This document shows, one piece after another, positions 38,601 through 41,680 of a stretch of DNA of 64,000 nt (its first letter is position 1; the number at the start of each line of letters is the position of its first letter). The notes below the pieces were generated by a model. The model was not told where the DNA came from, made no database searches, and worked only from the letters and a program-made list of their open reading frames with translations. The translations under genes and the position numbers were made by a program. The stretch is from Microglena sp. YARC (lineage: Eukaryota; Chlorophyta; Chlorophyceae; Chlamydomonadales; Chlamydomonadaceae), in the NCBI GenBank assembly GCA_022414725.1, contig CM039466.1, forward strand, positions 37,184,517-37,248,516. Direction: 5' to 3'.

Positions 38601-38676
38601 GAGAGAATAGCTCGACGTTACCCACTGCAAATCCCCAGCTATCTCGCACTATCGAGTCTGGAGCCTCGTCCGCCAT
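1203..38676 (-). CDS. Gene A: TBC-domain Rab GTPase-activating protein (15 exons seen, 3' end outside window)
   Basis: The joined exons give at least 888 codons, starting at 38676 and still open at the last donor (1202). The TBC domain spans roughly residues 100-440. It has the opening motif GVPFEIRGKAWKTFL, the arginine finger in IEKDLPR (Arg about 250), the glutamine finger in VGYCQGLNF (Gln about 284), and the later DMLSTQVDQRVFKHL, WFLCLFVNFLPLETCLRVWD and ALLAAEDILDALKVIQ blocks. TBC proteins accelerate GTP hydrolysis by Rab GTPases on membranes through these two fingers, so catalysis should be intact. A low-complexity insert (residues about 130-235) lies inside the domain. Residues after 520 are Ser/Ala/Gly-rich and not recognised. 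All 14 introns are GT-AG and all phases close, which is the main support for the model. Exons add up to about 2.7 kb in 37.5 kb. Substrate Rab unknown. Confidence 0.85.
1315..1504 (-). repeat. Acceptor-edge copies of exon A15 (90-bp unit)
   Basis: Two further copies of the start of exon A15, with the same GATGATGCAG acceptor, have edges at 1404 and 1494. The unit is exactly 90 bp, so the copies stay in frame with each other and encode a 30-residue repeat containing GSEDLPKQDLNQLTNQP. They lie upstream of the exon in the sense of transcription. Confidence 0.8.
1508..1640. repeat. GAGGTAGGGTGGGGT minisatellite
   Basis: Degenerate G-rich tandem repeat (gaggtagggtg variants) within intron A14. 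No coding signal. Confidence 0.8.
1737..1884 (+). mobile_element. tRNA-derived SINE, 5'-truncated, with 14-bp target-site duplication
   Basis: Direct repeats TTCATCAGTGTTTT at 1723-1736 and 1885-1898 flank a body that starts in the tRNA-like head at aagagtcgggggttc (B box) and ends ggcgttatcattac. The body matches the fuller copy at 26387-26593. The perfect 14-bp duplication and the 5' truncation are what LINE-driven insertion leaves. Confidence 0.75.
1905..1970. repeat. Dispersed 'GGGCAAGTC...CCTGGACTGTAAC' repeat, copy 1
   Basis: Shares the words tggctgggcaagtctcttta and cctggactgtaac with 30985-31075 and 43553-43612. In the other two places it sits beside the GGCGGAG element, so the two may be parts of one larger mobile unit. 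Confidence 0.5.
2090..2147 (-). other. Short minus-strand open stretch, possible unused exon
   Basis: After a possible AG at 2148 the minus strand reads HQPEDTWGIILKAVVCW and a stop. It looked like a terminal exon of gene A, but exon A14 joins in phase to A15 instead. Kept as an alternative 3' exon at low confidence. The rest of 1970-2440 holds no recognised gene. Confidence 0.15.
2448..2692 (-). repeat. Donor-edge copies of exon A14
   Basis: Three copies of the exon A14 3' end with its donor (plus-strand ctgtggccaacgcatg) at about 2448, 2552 and 2648, separated by (CA)n-rich spacer in units of about 96-104 bp. They lie downstream of the exon in transcription order. Confidence 0.85.
2740..2815 (-). 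CDS. Gene A exon 14
   Basis: Acceptor CATCTTTTCAG, donor GTGTGTG. The 76-bp exon reads VDEGARDEWVAITAPSDSV then SHALAT plus one base. It begins in phase 0, as required by exon A13, and ends in phase 1, as required by exon A15. Confidence 0.75.
2816..2990 (-). repeat. Acceptor-edge copies of exon A14
   Basis: Two copies of the exon start with polypyrimidine tract and AG (plus-strand agcgccctcatccacctgaa) have edges at 2915 and 2990. (GT)n and (GGT)n microsatellites follow at about 3018-3172 and 3346-3386. Confidence 0.8.
3408..4077 (-). repeat. Donor-edge copies of exon A13 with C tracts
   Basis: Five copies of the 3' end of exon A13 with its GTACG donor, exon edges at 3408, 3574, 3762, 3897 and 4014. 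On the plus strand each is preceded by a run of C, which places a G tract just inside the intron on the sense strand. Most copies span 60-90 bp of exon. Confidence 0.85.
4135..4272 (-). CDS. Gene A exon 13
   Basis: Acceptor CCACCCTAGCAG, donor GTACGTTACC. The 138-bp exon (46 codons, phase 0 at both ends) reads VLGGYQSKGNNAAGAIDSS and ends RRSRSATGGSRA. It joins exon A12 directly in phase across a 3.8-kb repeat-filled intron. Ser/Gly-rich, no known domain. Confidence 0.75.
4480..4635. repeat. Dispersed 'TGTCCCTGGAGGAGGC' repeat, copy 1
   Basis: The segment with tttgcccttaatggcc, tgtccctggaggaggc and ccactttcagatttgaa recurs at 53175-53305 and, reversed and diverged, at 55800-55905. Probably an old mobile element; type unknown. 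Confidence 0.6.
4640..5695. repeat. 18-bp minisatellite GGTGGTTGCAAGCCGCTA
   Basis: About 60 units in intron A12, mixed with a shorter variant (agtagaggtggttgca). The 18-bp period makes open frames on both strands (LGGCKP repeats), but these are by-products of the period and not genes. Confidence 0.9.
5870..6780. repeat. CACATGGGTCACTGGGTGTGAG minisatellite
   Basis: Some 40 imperfect units built from cacatgggcacatgggtcac and cactgggtgtgag. Single-base indels are frequent. Open frames here are artefacts of the repeat. At 5732-5842, just left of it, a unique stretch with AG and GT borders was judged not to be an exon. Confidence 0.85.
6785..6950. repeat. AATAGCCTGAAACAACC degenerate repeat
   Basis: Short units of 11-22 bp (aatagcctgaaacaacctga) directly following the previous minisatellite. 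Confidence 0.8.
6966..7372. repeat. Two-copy tandem duplication, about 210 bp
   Basis: 6966-7167 and 7178-7372 share gcagtcaaggggctgtgaacc, catgtaatga and gaacacatggcaa. The second copy carries a C tract where the first reads ccctcctgcag. On the minus strand both contain an AG after a short pyrimidine stretch, but no exon could be joined in phase. 7380-7660 shows nothing recognisable. Confidence 0.7.
7712..8010. repeat. 18-bp minisatellite GGATTGGTTTATTGTATT
   Basis: About 16 units just downstream of the donor of exon A12. The minus (sense) unit AATACAATAAACCAATCC has no AG. The period yields IGLVYC-type open frames on the plus strand, which are not genes. Confidence 0.9.
8046..8156 (-). CDS. 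Gene A exon 12
   Basis: Acceptor TTCTAG, donor GTGAGA. The 111-bp exon (37 codons, phase 0 at both ends) reads SAAHVAEDNAADLKKVIDG and then VLMESMSGFHGLTRGRGI. The composition is that of ordinary protein and the phase fits A11 and A13. Confidence 0.78.
8232..8276. repeat. Poly-G tract, about 44 bp
   Basis: An uninterrupted G run between exon A12 and its acceptor-edge copies. Similar runs occur at 35297-35331, 45466-45502 and 48409-48437, and as C at 33720-33752. Length at such runs is unreliable in any sequencing method. Confidence 0.9.
8311..8460 (-). repeat. Acceptor-edge copies of exon A12
   Basis: Two copies of the first 40-50 bp of the exon (plus-strand ggtcggcggcat...gcggactagg), exon edges at 8359 and 8460. 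Both keep an AG acceptor (CCTAG). 8462-8720 continues as C/T-rich sequence. Confidence 0.8.
8787..8887 (-). CDS. Gene A exon 11
   Basis: Acceptor CCAGGCATAG, donor GTGGGGGG. Two opening bases complete an Asp codon with exon A10, then QGTSSIIASDKGPGTGPQTE and SSADKGEGGK, ending in phase 0. A Ser/Gly/Pro-rich linker. The acceptor position is slightly uncertain because the copies upstream differ here. Confidence 0.65.
8890..9270. repeat. GGTTTGGTTTGGCTGGTTTGG repeat block
   Basis: Three units of about 120 bp rich in TTTGG and GGGGTTGAGTGGGG inside intron A10, adjoining exon A11. Confidence 0.8.
9300..10505 (-). repeat. Acceptor-edge copies of exon A11 (about 166-bp unit)
   Basis: Eight copies of the exon A11 start region (plus-strand gagctgctgcattgatacatgcagg), spaced about 166 bp, each followed by a GTTGGTTTGATTGGG spacer. 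They lie on the upstream side of the exon in transcription order. Copies are close to each other but diverged from the exon itself. Confidence 0.7.
10714..10915. mobile_element. hAT-like MITE with perfect 8-bp target-site duplication
   Basis: Inverted ends CAGGGTACTAC and GTAGTACCCTG, flanked by ATACAGAC at 10706-10713 and 10916-10923. CAGGG termini with 8-bp duplications are typical of hAT elements. The 202-bp interior is rich in GCGCAAAAAGCGC words and shared with copies at 24380, 25989 and 55292. No transposase is encoded. Confidence 0.85.
11107..11197 (-). CDS. Gene A exon 10
   Basis: Acceptor TGCCCCCCTGCAG, donor GTGGTGATG. The 91-bp exon reads KDSRLQLIGMQLWSGGSQGW then GNNPPTDEDI plus one base. 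Phase 0 at the start fits exon A9, 10.7 kb upstream, and phase 1 at the end fits exon A11. Confidence 0.75.
11260..11340 (-). repeat. Acceptor-edge copy of exon A10, exon-proximal
   Basis: One copy of the first 35-40 bp of the exon (aaagacagtcggttacaactg on the sense strand) with CTGCAG acceptor, edge at 11300. It belongs to the same 104-bp family found at 20040-21145, so the 42-bp satellite sits inside this array. Confidence 0.85.
11340..20010. repeat. 42-bp satellite, about 205 units (8.7 kb)
   Basis: Plus-strand unit gagacaggagggagagataa gtgagagaaaacaattgaagtt. Units at about 19.1-19.9 kb are nearly identical; from 12 to 18.9 kb they carry many one-base insertions and deletions. The sense strand of gene A reads C/T-rich and contains no AG in the unit. 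Because 42 is a multiple of 3, open frames of several hundred codons appear on the minus strand; they are repeat artefacts (LSQLQLFSLTYLSL) and not genes. Confidence 0.95.
20036..21145 (-). repeat. Acceptor-edge copies of exon A10, distal (104-bp unit)
   Basis: About ten units of 103-105 bp, each carrying the first 40 bp of exon A10 (sense AAAGACAGTCGGCTACGCC) preceded by an AG (CCTGGAG or CTGCAG). One longer unit near 21000-21060 contains a piece of the 42-bp satellite. Confidence 0.85.
21310..21478. repeat. GCTACACTACAACAT tandem repeat
   Basis: Units of 12-24 bp (gctacactacacaacgctac) in intron A9. The same word recurs at 21840-21900, next to exon A9. No coding signal at 21180-21310. Confidence 0.85.
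21505..21828 (-). repeat. Donor-edge copies of exon A9
   Basis: Three copies of the last 60 bp of the exon plus donor, edges at 21505, 21637 and 21769 (unit about 132 bp). Each still reads IPDIDEL-like codons on the sense strand. Confidence 0.85.
21940..22098 (-). CDS. Gene A exon 9
   Basis: Acceptor TGCTGCTGCATCCAG, donor GTGAGG. The 159-bp exon (53 codons, phase 0 at both ends) reads DPFQASAQDGGVDHASLFPE, then HRELIMAAAAETEEASIPDI and ends NPSGAVE. An acidic, possibly helical tail segment; no known domain. Confidence 0.82.
22140..22460. repeat. (TTAG)n microsatellite, two blocks
   Basis: Pure TTAG tetranucleotide runs at 22142-22289 and 22417-22460, separated by an acceptor-edge copy of exon A9. 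They are intronic. Confidence 0.95.
22290..22525 (-). repeat. Acceptor-edge copies of exon A9
   Basis: Two copies of the first 55-65 bp of the exon (plus-strand catggcccaccccaccatcc), edges at 22355 and 22525, interleaved with the TTAG blocks. The first keeps the CATCCAG acceptor; in the second the AG is altered. Confidence 0.85.
22799..23684 (-). repeat. Donor-edge copies of exon A8
   Basis: Six copies of the last 90-95 bp of exon A8 with its donor, edges at about 22799, 22941, 23133, 23291, 23441 and 23592. The sense strand still reads ARSEVSASGDASLIGTLETG and PTELK before GTGGGAA in most. The copy at 23291 has an internal deletion. Confidence 0.88.
23785..24011 (-). CDS. Gene A exon 8
   Basis: Acceptor CGCTCACAG, donor GTGGGGATAG. 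Two opening bases complete a Gly codon with exon A7. It reads TAGSFSSSLSGLHPSLDMAS, QPNGGREENGFWGGVMSRF and ends SLIGTLETGAPTELK, 75 full codons, phase 0 at the end. Ser/Gly-rich. Confidence 0.82.
24082..24275 (-). repeat. Acceptor-edge copies of exon A8
   Basis: Two copies of the exon start (plus-strand ctgagggagctgctgaagctgc) with CACAG acceptor, edges at 24148 and 24275. (GAGGT)n-like sequence lies between them at 24180-24230. Confidence 0.8.
24380..24574. mobile_element. hAT-like MITE, copy 2
   Basis: Ends CAGGGTAATTC and GAAGTACCCTG, same family as 10714-10915. Flanking octamers aacacaac and aaatcaac match at 6 of 8 positions, so this is an older insertion. It lies in intron A7. Confidence 0.75.
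24600..24970. repeat. AACTGAAGTAAAC / AAGT degenerate repeat
   Basis: Short A-rich units (gaagtaaactgaactcaact) grading into (AAGT)n at 24840-24950. A C tract at 24986-25003 and unremarkable sequence to 25190 follow. Confidence 0.8.
25220..25268 (-). repeat. Donor-edge copy of exon A7
   Basis: One copy of the last 49 bp of the exon with its GTAGGCTGG donor. The sense strand reads ASATLEAAAGFAAG, close to the exon. Confidence 0.8.
25373..25462 (-). CDS. Gene A exon 7
   Basis: Acceptor GGATTGCACAG, donor GTAGGCTGG. The 90-bp exon carries split Gly codons at both ends and reads GGAGTNRVDTSDNLASASAT then LEAAAAVAA. Phases fit exons A6 and A8. Low-complexity Ala/Ser-rich linker. Confidence 0.78.
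25561..25721 (-). repeat. Acceptor-edge copies of exon A7, one nearly complete
   Basis: A 20-bp copy ends at 25580. A diverged copy at 25661-25721 has a GCACAG acceptor, reads GGAGTSRLEALDTLAGAAAG on the sense strand and lacks the GT donor. The intron sequence around them (gaagttgcctttg, gattgtatgaa) is duplicated as well. Confidence 0.75.
25989..26131. mobile_element. hAT-like MITE, copy 3 (short)
   Basis: Ends CAGGGTTCTAC and GTAGTACCCTG, 143 bp, internally deleted relative to the 202-bp copy. Flanking octamers match poorly (5 of 8). Confidence 0.7.
26238..26373 (-). mobile_element. SINE tail, reverse orientation
   Basis: Begins gataacgcctggaggggcgtgg, the reverse complement of the SINE 3' end, and continues with a subfamily-specific body (ctggggaaagtcaccatggc) shared with 41814-41902. 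It is preceded by a poly-A run. A second SINE inserted next to it in the opposite orientation, which creates false terminal inverted repeats. Confidence 0.65.
26387..26593 (+). mobile_element. tRNA-derived SINE with 13-bp target-site duplication
   Basis: TACACTCGGGCTT at 26374-26386 and 26594-26606 flank a 207-bp unit. Its head has a tRNA-like A box (tggtctagtgg) and B box (gggttcgactcc) with a good T arm; the body ends cacgccccaccaggcgttatcat. Two tRNA-type promoter boxes, a unique body and a perfect duplication are the definition of a SINE. The tRNA part cannot fold a full acceptor stem, so it is not a working tRNA gene. Confidence 0.8.
26912..27099. mobile_element. AT-palindromic MITE, copy 1
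   Basis: Ends TAGGGGTCGGCAA and TTGCCGTTCCCTA surround repeated catatgatatcatatgat palindromes and a core gtctgactaggtaactttgg. The flanking octamers match at 5 of 8. The TAGGG end and size suggest another hAT-type non-autonomous element. Relatives at 41390-41538 and 55907-55946. Confidence 0.7.
27290..27480. repeat. CCCTCCCTACCCACC repeat
   Basis: C-rich tandem words (cctccctacccaccccgcc) in intron A6 between the MITE and the donor-edge array. Confidence 0.7.
27577..28171 (-). repeat. Donor-edge copies of exon A6
   Basis: Four copies of the last 55-70 bp of exon A6 and its donor (plus-strand cacctgtgctgcttagggcgg), edges at 27577, 27738, 27950 and 28117. A (CATA)n microsatellite at 27838-27895 sits inside the array. 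Confidence 0.88.
28278..28497 (-). CDS. Gene A exon 6
   Basis: Acceptor CCCAACTCAG, donor GTGGGATC. The 220-bp exon reads LDKWRIPYKKDVLDDMAVIA, then KRRIAIKKSSPAVAKTTDSG and ends TNLSALSST plus one base. It follows the end of the TBC domain; the basic KRR/KK stretch is surface-type sequence. Confidence 0.85.
28600..28834 (-). repeat. Acceptor-edge copies of exon A6
   Basis: Two copies of the first 65-70 bp (plus-strand gtgtatgggattcgccatttg), edges at 28663 and 28834, both with CTCAG or CTTGACAAATG-type acceptor context, separated by G-rich spacer. A TTTAGGG doublet occurs at about 28877-28890. Confidence 0.85.
28962..29740 (-). repeat. Donor-edge copies of exon A5
   Basis: Three copies of the last 80 bp of exon A5 with the GTAGGTGGC donor, edges at 28962, 29301 and 29659 (unit about 340-360 bp). 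The sense strand reads NMAPLTYDSRRLVSVAGASF in each. C- and A-rich spacers (CCACCACCA) fill the rest. Confidence 0.9.
30026..30187 (-). CDS. Gene A exon 5 (end of TBC domain)
   Basis: Acceptor CCACAG, donor GTAGGTGGC. The 162-bp exon (54 codons, phase 0 at both ends) reads VSFSLLETYSSALLAAEDIL then DALKVIQN, the closing helices of a TBC domain, and ends SVAGASFKHIDDTL. In TBC proteins this block follows the VLF motif, as it does here after exon A4. Confidence 0.88.
30298..30970 (-). repeat. Acceptor-edge copies of exon A5
   Basis: Copies at 30298-30382 and 30502-30588 and a diverged one at 30912-30970 contain the first 60-85 bp of the exon; the first two keep CACCTG-type acceptors reading ccaggTGTCCTTTT on the sense strand. 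(TG)n and (GGTGT)n blocks separate them (30190-30290, 30600-30860). Confidence 0.85.
30985..31299. mobile_element. Composite of dispersed repeats (CTGGACTGTAAC unit plus GGCGGAG element, copy 2)
   Basis: 30985-31075 repeats the unit seen at 1905 and 43553; 31111-31299 is a GGCGGAG element with ends atttggcggag and ctccgccaattttt. Their adjacency here and, in mirrored order, at 43.3-43.6 kb suggests one larger element. Confidence 0.6.
31366..31566. mobile_element. Foldback MITE with 46-bp inverted arms
   Basis: Arms at 31366-31412 and 31520-31566 (attgcttttcttttcggc, agcagcttctaggcagctccc) are near-perfect reverse complements around a 107-bp loop. It lies in intron A4 right before the donor-edge array. 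No target-site duplication is clear. Confidence 0.8.
31587..32374 (-). repeat. Donor-edge copies of exon A4
   Basis: Six copies of the last 58 bp or more of exon A4 plus GTGCGAATAG donor, edges near 31587, 31727, 31867, 32047, 32208 and 32317. The copy at 32047 extends about 120 bp into the exon. The first copy has lost the CAG|GT junction. Confidence 0.9.
32543..32743 (-). CDS. Gene A exon 4 (TBC domain)
   Basis: Acceptor CAAACTCAG, donor GTGCGAATAG. The 201-bp exon (67 codons, phase 0 at both ends) reads VDQRVFKHLVMEEFPLVNRH, then WFLCLFVNFLPLETCLRVWD and SCAVLFQ. These are the standard central-to-late TBC blocks, including the WFLCLF and PLE-RVWD motifs. Confidence 0.92.
32823..33269 (-). 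repeat. Acceptor-edge copies of exon A4
   Basis: Four copies of the first 50-55 bp, at 32823-32876, 32964-33018, 33094-33149 and 33222-33269 (last one truncated), with TGGGTGGTAGG spacers. The first three retain the CTCAG or CTAAG acceptor. Confidence 0.9.
33270..33700. repeat. CTACTCGCTACCCTCCCTTACC repeat
   Basis: Four C-rich units of about 90-120 bp containing caattggccattcacaca, within intron A3. Confidence 0.85.
33756..34131 (-). repeat. Donor-edge copies of exon A3, one long and interrupted
   Basis: A 54-bp copy begins at 33756. A longer copy at 33915-34039 continues at about 34070-34131 after a C-rich insert; together they reproduce exon A3 from its donor back to about its middle (plus-strand 34224-34405). 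C tracts lie at 33720-33752 and 33824-33847. Confidence 0.88.
34224..34549 (-). CDS. Gene A exon 3 (TBC catalytic fingers)
   Basis: Acceptor CACCCTGCAG, donor GTACGGGG. Two opening bases finish a Gly codon with exon A2, then 108 codons to LDMLSTQ in phase 0. It holds IEKDLPRTFPGHP (IxxDxxR arginine finger) and NPEVGYCQGLNF (YxQ glutamine finger), followed by DEEDSFYCLSTVVED. Both catalytic residues are present, so GAP activity is expected. Confidence 0.92.
34645..35077 (-). repeat. Acceptor-edge copies of exon A3
   Basis: Three 77-bp copies of the exon start with CTGCAG acceptor, at 34645-34721, 34817-34893 and 35001-35077 (unit about 175 bp), with (CA)n spacers. Two decayed copies may lie at 35222-35275 and 35366-35402. 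Confidence 0.9.
35195..35612. repeat. Poly-G tracts, foldback fragment and (TTA)n
   Basis: G runs at about 35200-35219 and 35297-35331, a partial copy of the following foldback arm at 35428-35475, and a (TTA)n microsatellite at 35545-35610. Confidence 0.85.
35610..35908. mobile_element. Foldback MITE with about 85-bp inverted arms
   Basis: The left arm (ttcttgaagttgctgcattggg, agctaaattaagtacctt) and right arm (aaggtacctaatttagctc, cccaatgcaacaccttcaag) are long imperfect reverse complements around a short loop. The element lies in intron A2. Confidence 0.85.
35915..37080. other. Unique intronic DNA in intron A2
   Basis: Low-repeat sequence. 35930-36050 and 36480-36600 are A+T-rich; 36050-36420 has higher GC and open frames on both strands with an internal echo (attgtggtaca at about 36081 and 36255). 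No family is recognised, no exon joins in phase. It may be an old insertion. Confidence 0.4.
37117..37441 (-). CDS. Gene A exon 2 (start of TBC domain)
   Basis: Acceptor CTGCAG after a C tract, donor GTGACTTT. The 325-bp exon reads AWKTFLDISVRKEEGYYTLL, then a charged and Gly-rich insert (AAERRYEDRMAQKEGSSAGG) and ends in phase 1. The join to exon A1 rebuilds the standard TBC opening EIRGK-AWKTFL. Confidence 0.9.
37445..37900. repeat. GGGGT / CACCCC repeats in intron A1
   Basis: (GGGGT)n on the plus strand at 37515-37612, then C-rich CACCCCACC words to 37890. Long open frames here are compositional. Confidence 0.85.
38022..38123 (-). repeat. Donor-edge copy of exon A1
   Basis: 38022-38123 is a diverged duplicate of 38264-38373: it holds the last 25 bp of exon A1 (plus-strand ccttgccccatattccaaaa) plus about 80 bp of the following intron (cttgacatgaaatctatactgg). 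Confidence 0.7.
38350..38676 (-). CDS. Gene A exon 1 (start codon)
   Basis: The ATG at 38676 has A at -3 and G at +4, and an in-frame TAA lies two codons upstream (38683-38685), so this is the start unless an upstream exon is spliced in between. It reads MADEAPDSIVRDSWGFAVGN and runs 109 codons to GGVPFEIRGK, donor GTGCGG. No signal peptide; a cytosolic protein is expected. Confidence 0.88.
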
Positions 38677-39180
38677 CGTGGATTAGCAAACCCGGGAAGT
38701 ATTCCAGTGTGAATGGGAAGGCCGAGTCGGAGCGTGACCAGATGAAAAGAACAAAACGTGCGGTGGCGTTCAGAGCAGCGTTGATGGCTACGAGTTTCAC
38801 TGCCTCTGGCGACCTGGCGGAGTCACACAAAGAGGAGGAAACCCTGGGGAAACCGGGCCAGGTGTTGTTTTGCAGTACAACCAGACCGGTGTACGGTACA
38901 GACCTTTACCTCCCCCGGTCAGAAGCTGGGATGGGATCTTGGAAGCCCCTTCATCTGGTGAGATCAAAAGCCGTGCGAGATCTATTAGCGTTTTGTTTGG
39001 CTGCCTTCATTTATTTACTTGCTCTGGAACATGGGGCATCTATATAGCAAGCAGCTTCTTTGGTTTTCCCCTCTCCAAATTGTTTAATTTCCTAGTCCCT
39101 GTGAATGAGCCATATAATTAATTTTGAGGTACTCTTCATTTTTATTGGTTGAAAATCACTGCCGCCTATCCGGCTGTCTC
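38677..39180. other. Intergenic region between divergent genes A and B
   Basis: The two start codons lie about 2.05 kb apart and point away from each other, so promoters of both should be in 38677-40724. No TATA box or other element can be assigned. Open frames over 38709-39047 match nothing I recognise. Confidence 0.4.
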
Positions 39181-39184
39181 TGGA

Positions 39185-39362
39185 GGTGTAATCAACCTCA
39201 GCAAGTGTACTGTTTTAATCACATTTTTAAACAACCTCAGCTGGTGCATTGTTAATTTGTTAGAATCACAGTCTTAGACAACCTCGGCAGGTGTATTGTT
39301 TGAATTACACTTATAAACAACCTCAGCAGCGGTCAGCAGGTGTATTGTTATTGTTTTAATCA
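39185..39362. repeat. ACAACCTCAGCAGGTGTATTGTT tandem repeat
   Basis: Four units of about 45-55 bp (caacctcagcaggtgtattg, then ttttaatcac) in the intergenic region. Confidence 0.8.
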
Positions 39363-39775
39363 TAGTTTTGCTGCACTTTTTATTCCTGAACGTTTTGCAT
39401 TTTATTTTTATTATTTTACAAGCTGTTACAAGAAGGATTTTCGCCTCCAAGGGTGGGTAAGTGCGCTGGCCCGAATCAAGAAACAGGATTTTGTCACATG
39501 GTTGGAACTTGGAAGACCCCTCTTCGGAGGTGCACTAGAAAAGCTGGTCTCCTAAAATGTGAAAAGGATGAAGGATGACTCAGCTGCAAGATTTTATGGG
39601 GATTAGGGTCTCTTCATTAAGAATGCCTGAGTTAAGATAAGTGACAATATGCACACACACATCTTGCAGTCCATTCTCTGCGACTTGTAAGAAAAATGTT
39701 CAGAACTTTGAGAATCCCCCGTCTCCGGAAGAATGCGAGGATGTCAGCCCTGCATAAATAAAACGATAAGCACAG

Positions 39776-40030
39776 CCCCAACAACTACAGAATGTTTGTA
39801 GTTACTCCTGCTATCCATCGTCTGTGTGCAAATGTTCTCCGGGATCTGGTGACAGAGTGGTGTGTAAAGGAGAACGGAATCCCTGAAACACAATTTGGGT
39901 CCTACCCAGATCGCAATACCCTATTACCCTCCAACATATATTTATCTTGAGACACCATATTCAGGCTGCCAAATAAATAAGAAGTATTTTGTGCGTTCAT
40001 GGACTTATGTCAAGCGCAATACCTTTTTTA
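39776..40030 (+). pseudogene. Non-LTR retrotransposon reverse transcriptase fragment
   Basis: One frame reads NNYRMFVVTPAIHRLCANVL, then ENGIPETQFGSYPDRNT, the opening fingers region of LINE-type reverse transcriptases. After a stop the match resumes in other frames with LRHHIQAAK and CAFMDLCQAQY, around the first catalytic Asp. Stops and frameshifts show it is dead. Upstream 39420-39560 may be the 5' remnant. Confidence 0.75.
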
Positions 40031-40724
40031 TGACGTATTAACGTGTAGGCACTTGTCATATGGGATGTTATATCAGTAATATCACCATAACGGTATCAAG
40101 ATAAGACAAGGACAGCAAGGCAGAAATGTAGTCAAACGATGACAATAGGTGCGATATTCAGATATTCTACGAGCCGACCCACTGCCATATCAGCATCCCA
40201 GTCAAATAAATATCATTAAGCCCTACTCGGGTAGTCGCACTCTGGTCGCGCTAAAATCACTCATCACTCGCGAGTGCACTCTTCCCCCCCCCCCCCCCCC
40301 CCAAATATTTTTTAGCTCACGAACAACTGACGCCCAATATGCCTCGTTTGCACTAGCGATCGCATCAGCGACTCCATCGGAGCTTCCACACCTGCCTCGT
40401 GTCGAAAAACTGCTGCGCTGCCCATGCCCCTTGCTGACCCTCTCTGTTAGCTGCATGCGTGATACCGTTATTTTTGCACTCGAATAACTCTCCCTAGGCC
40501 ACGCCACTTTGCCTCCCTATCCTTCTTTTCACTGTTCATTTTGATCCTCCGCATGCTGGTTCAGTCTACACCCACAGCTTCTACCTATAACAGCCAGCCT
40601 TTGGTCCCCAATCCAGCCTTCCCCTCTCCTTCCCGACCCTGCCTCCCCTGCCTCCCATCCGTATCAAGAGCCTGGATTCTTGTCAACTAAGCGGCCATCC
40701 CTATCAACTACCAAGGGTGCAACA
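40030..40724. other. Intergenic, nothing recognised
   Basis: Includes a C tract at 40287-40303. No repeat family or coding region identified. It should contain the promoter and 5' leader of gene B. Confidence 0.3.
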
Positions 40725-41250
40725 ATGCAAAGCTGGCAGCATCTAAGGACCTGGGCTGGGTATCTTCCCTCCCTTCGCCGCCAAGCTGCAAGCCTCCAAA
40801 TCCCCATGTGGGAATTGTCCTCCCCACATGCTCAATCCATCTTCACGATGTCAAACTCAGCCACCACCACCAGCCCCAGCTCCCCCAGCAGCTCCAACCC
40901 CAGCACCAATCCCACCAACGGCACCAATCCCTCCACCAGCACCAACCCCAGCACCGGTATCAGTCGTAGCATCACCACCACCAGCGCCACCAGCAACAGG
41001 TGCAGCTCCACCACCAACACCACCACCAGCATGAGCAGCACCAGCAGATTCTCCACCCAAGTACCAACAGACCCATCAAGCCCGGGCACCCCGTCTCCAC
41101 AGGCCTCCCTCCCTGTAGAAACCCAGGCAGCAGAGTCATATGTGGCTGTGAACGGTTTATACCTGGGTTCCCAGATCGACATAGAGGGCATTGCCAGAAA
41201 TCTGGGATCATCCAGATGCCTGGAGCTGGGCAGGGACTACTGCATCATTG
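40725..41250 (+). CDS. Gene B exon 1
   Basis: First ATG of an open frame that extends further upstream, so the start is not certain. The protein opens with a Trp/Arg-containing stretch, then about 70 residues of Ser/Thr/Asn/Pro linker (40850-41090), then YVAVNGLYLGSQIDIEGIA and LELGRDYCII, typical of the DUF155 N-terminus. Donor GTAGGG; ends in phase 1, which fits exon B2. Confidence 0.6.
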
Positions 41251-41615
41251 GTAGGGACCTATTTTGCTTACAAGGGTGTATTCTGGGTGTATAAGTGTGC
41301 CGAGGGACGCAGAAAGGGTTCCGAAGATCCCCCTAATTTGCAGTACCTGGCATGGTAGCATGATTTTGGCCCATATCATATTGCAAGGGTAGGGACCGGC
41401 ATATCTTCTGATGTTTACCAGTGGCGAATATGATATCATATGATATCGGACAAATTGCATCATATGATATTGTATATCAATTGTAACTTTAGCCTAGTCA
41501 GACTGCCGGCATCATATGATGTCATATTTCCGTTCCCAAACTGAAGGTATTGGAGCACAGAGGAAAGGTGGTGTAATTACAAGAAGATGGGCGTGTAATG
41601 GTAGATAGAGGTGGG

Positions 41616-41680
<65 letters not shown>

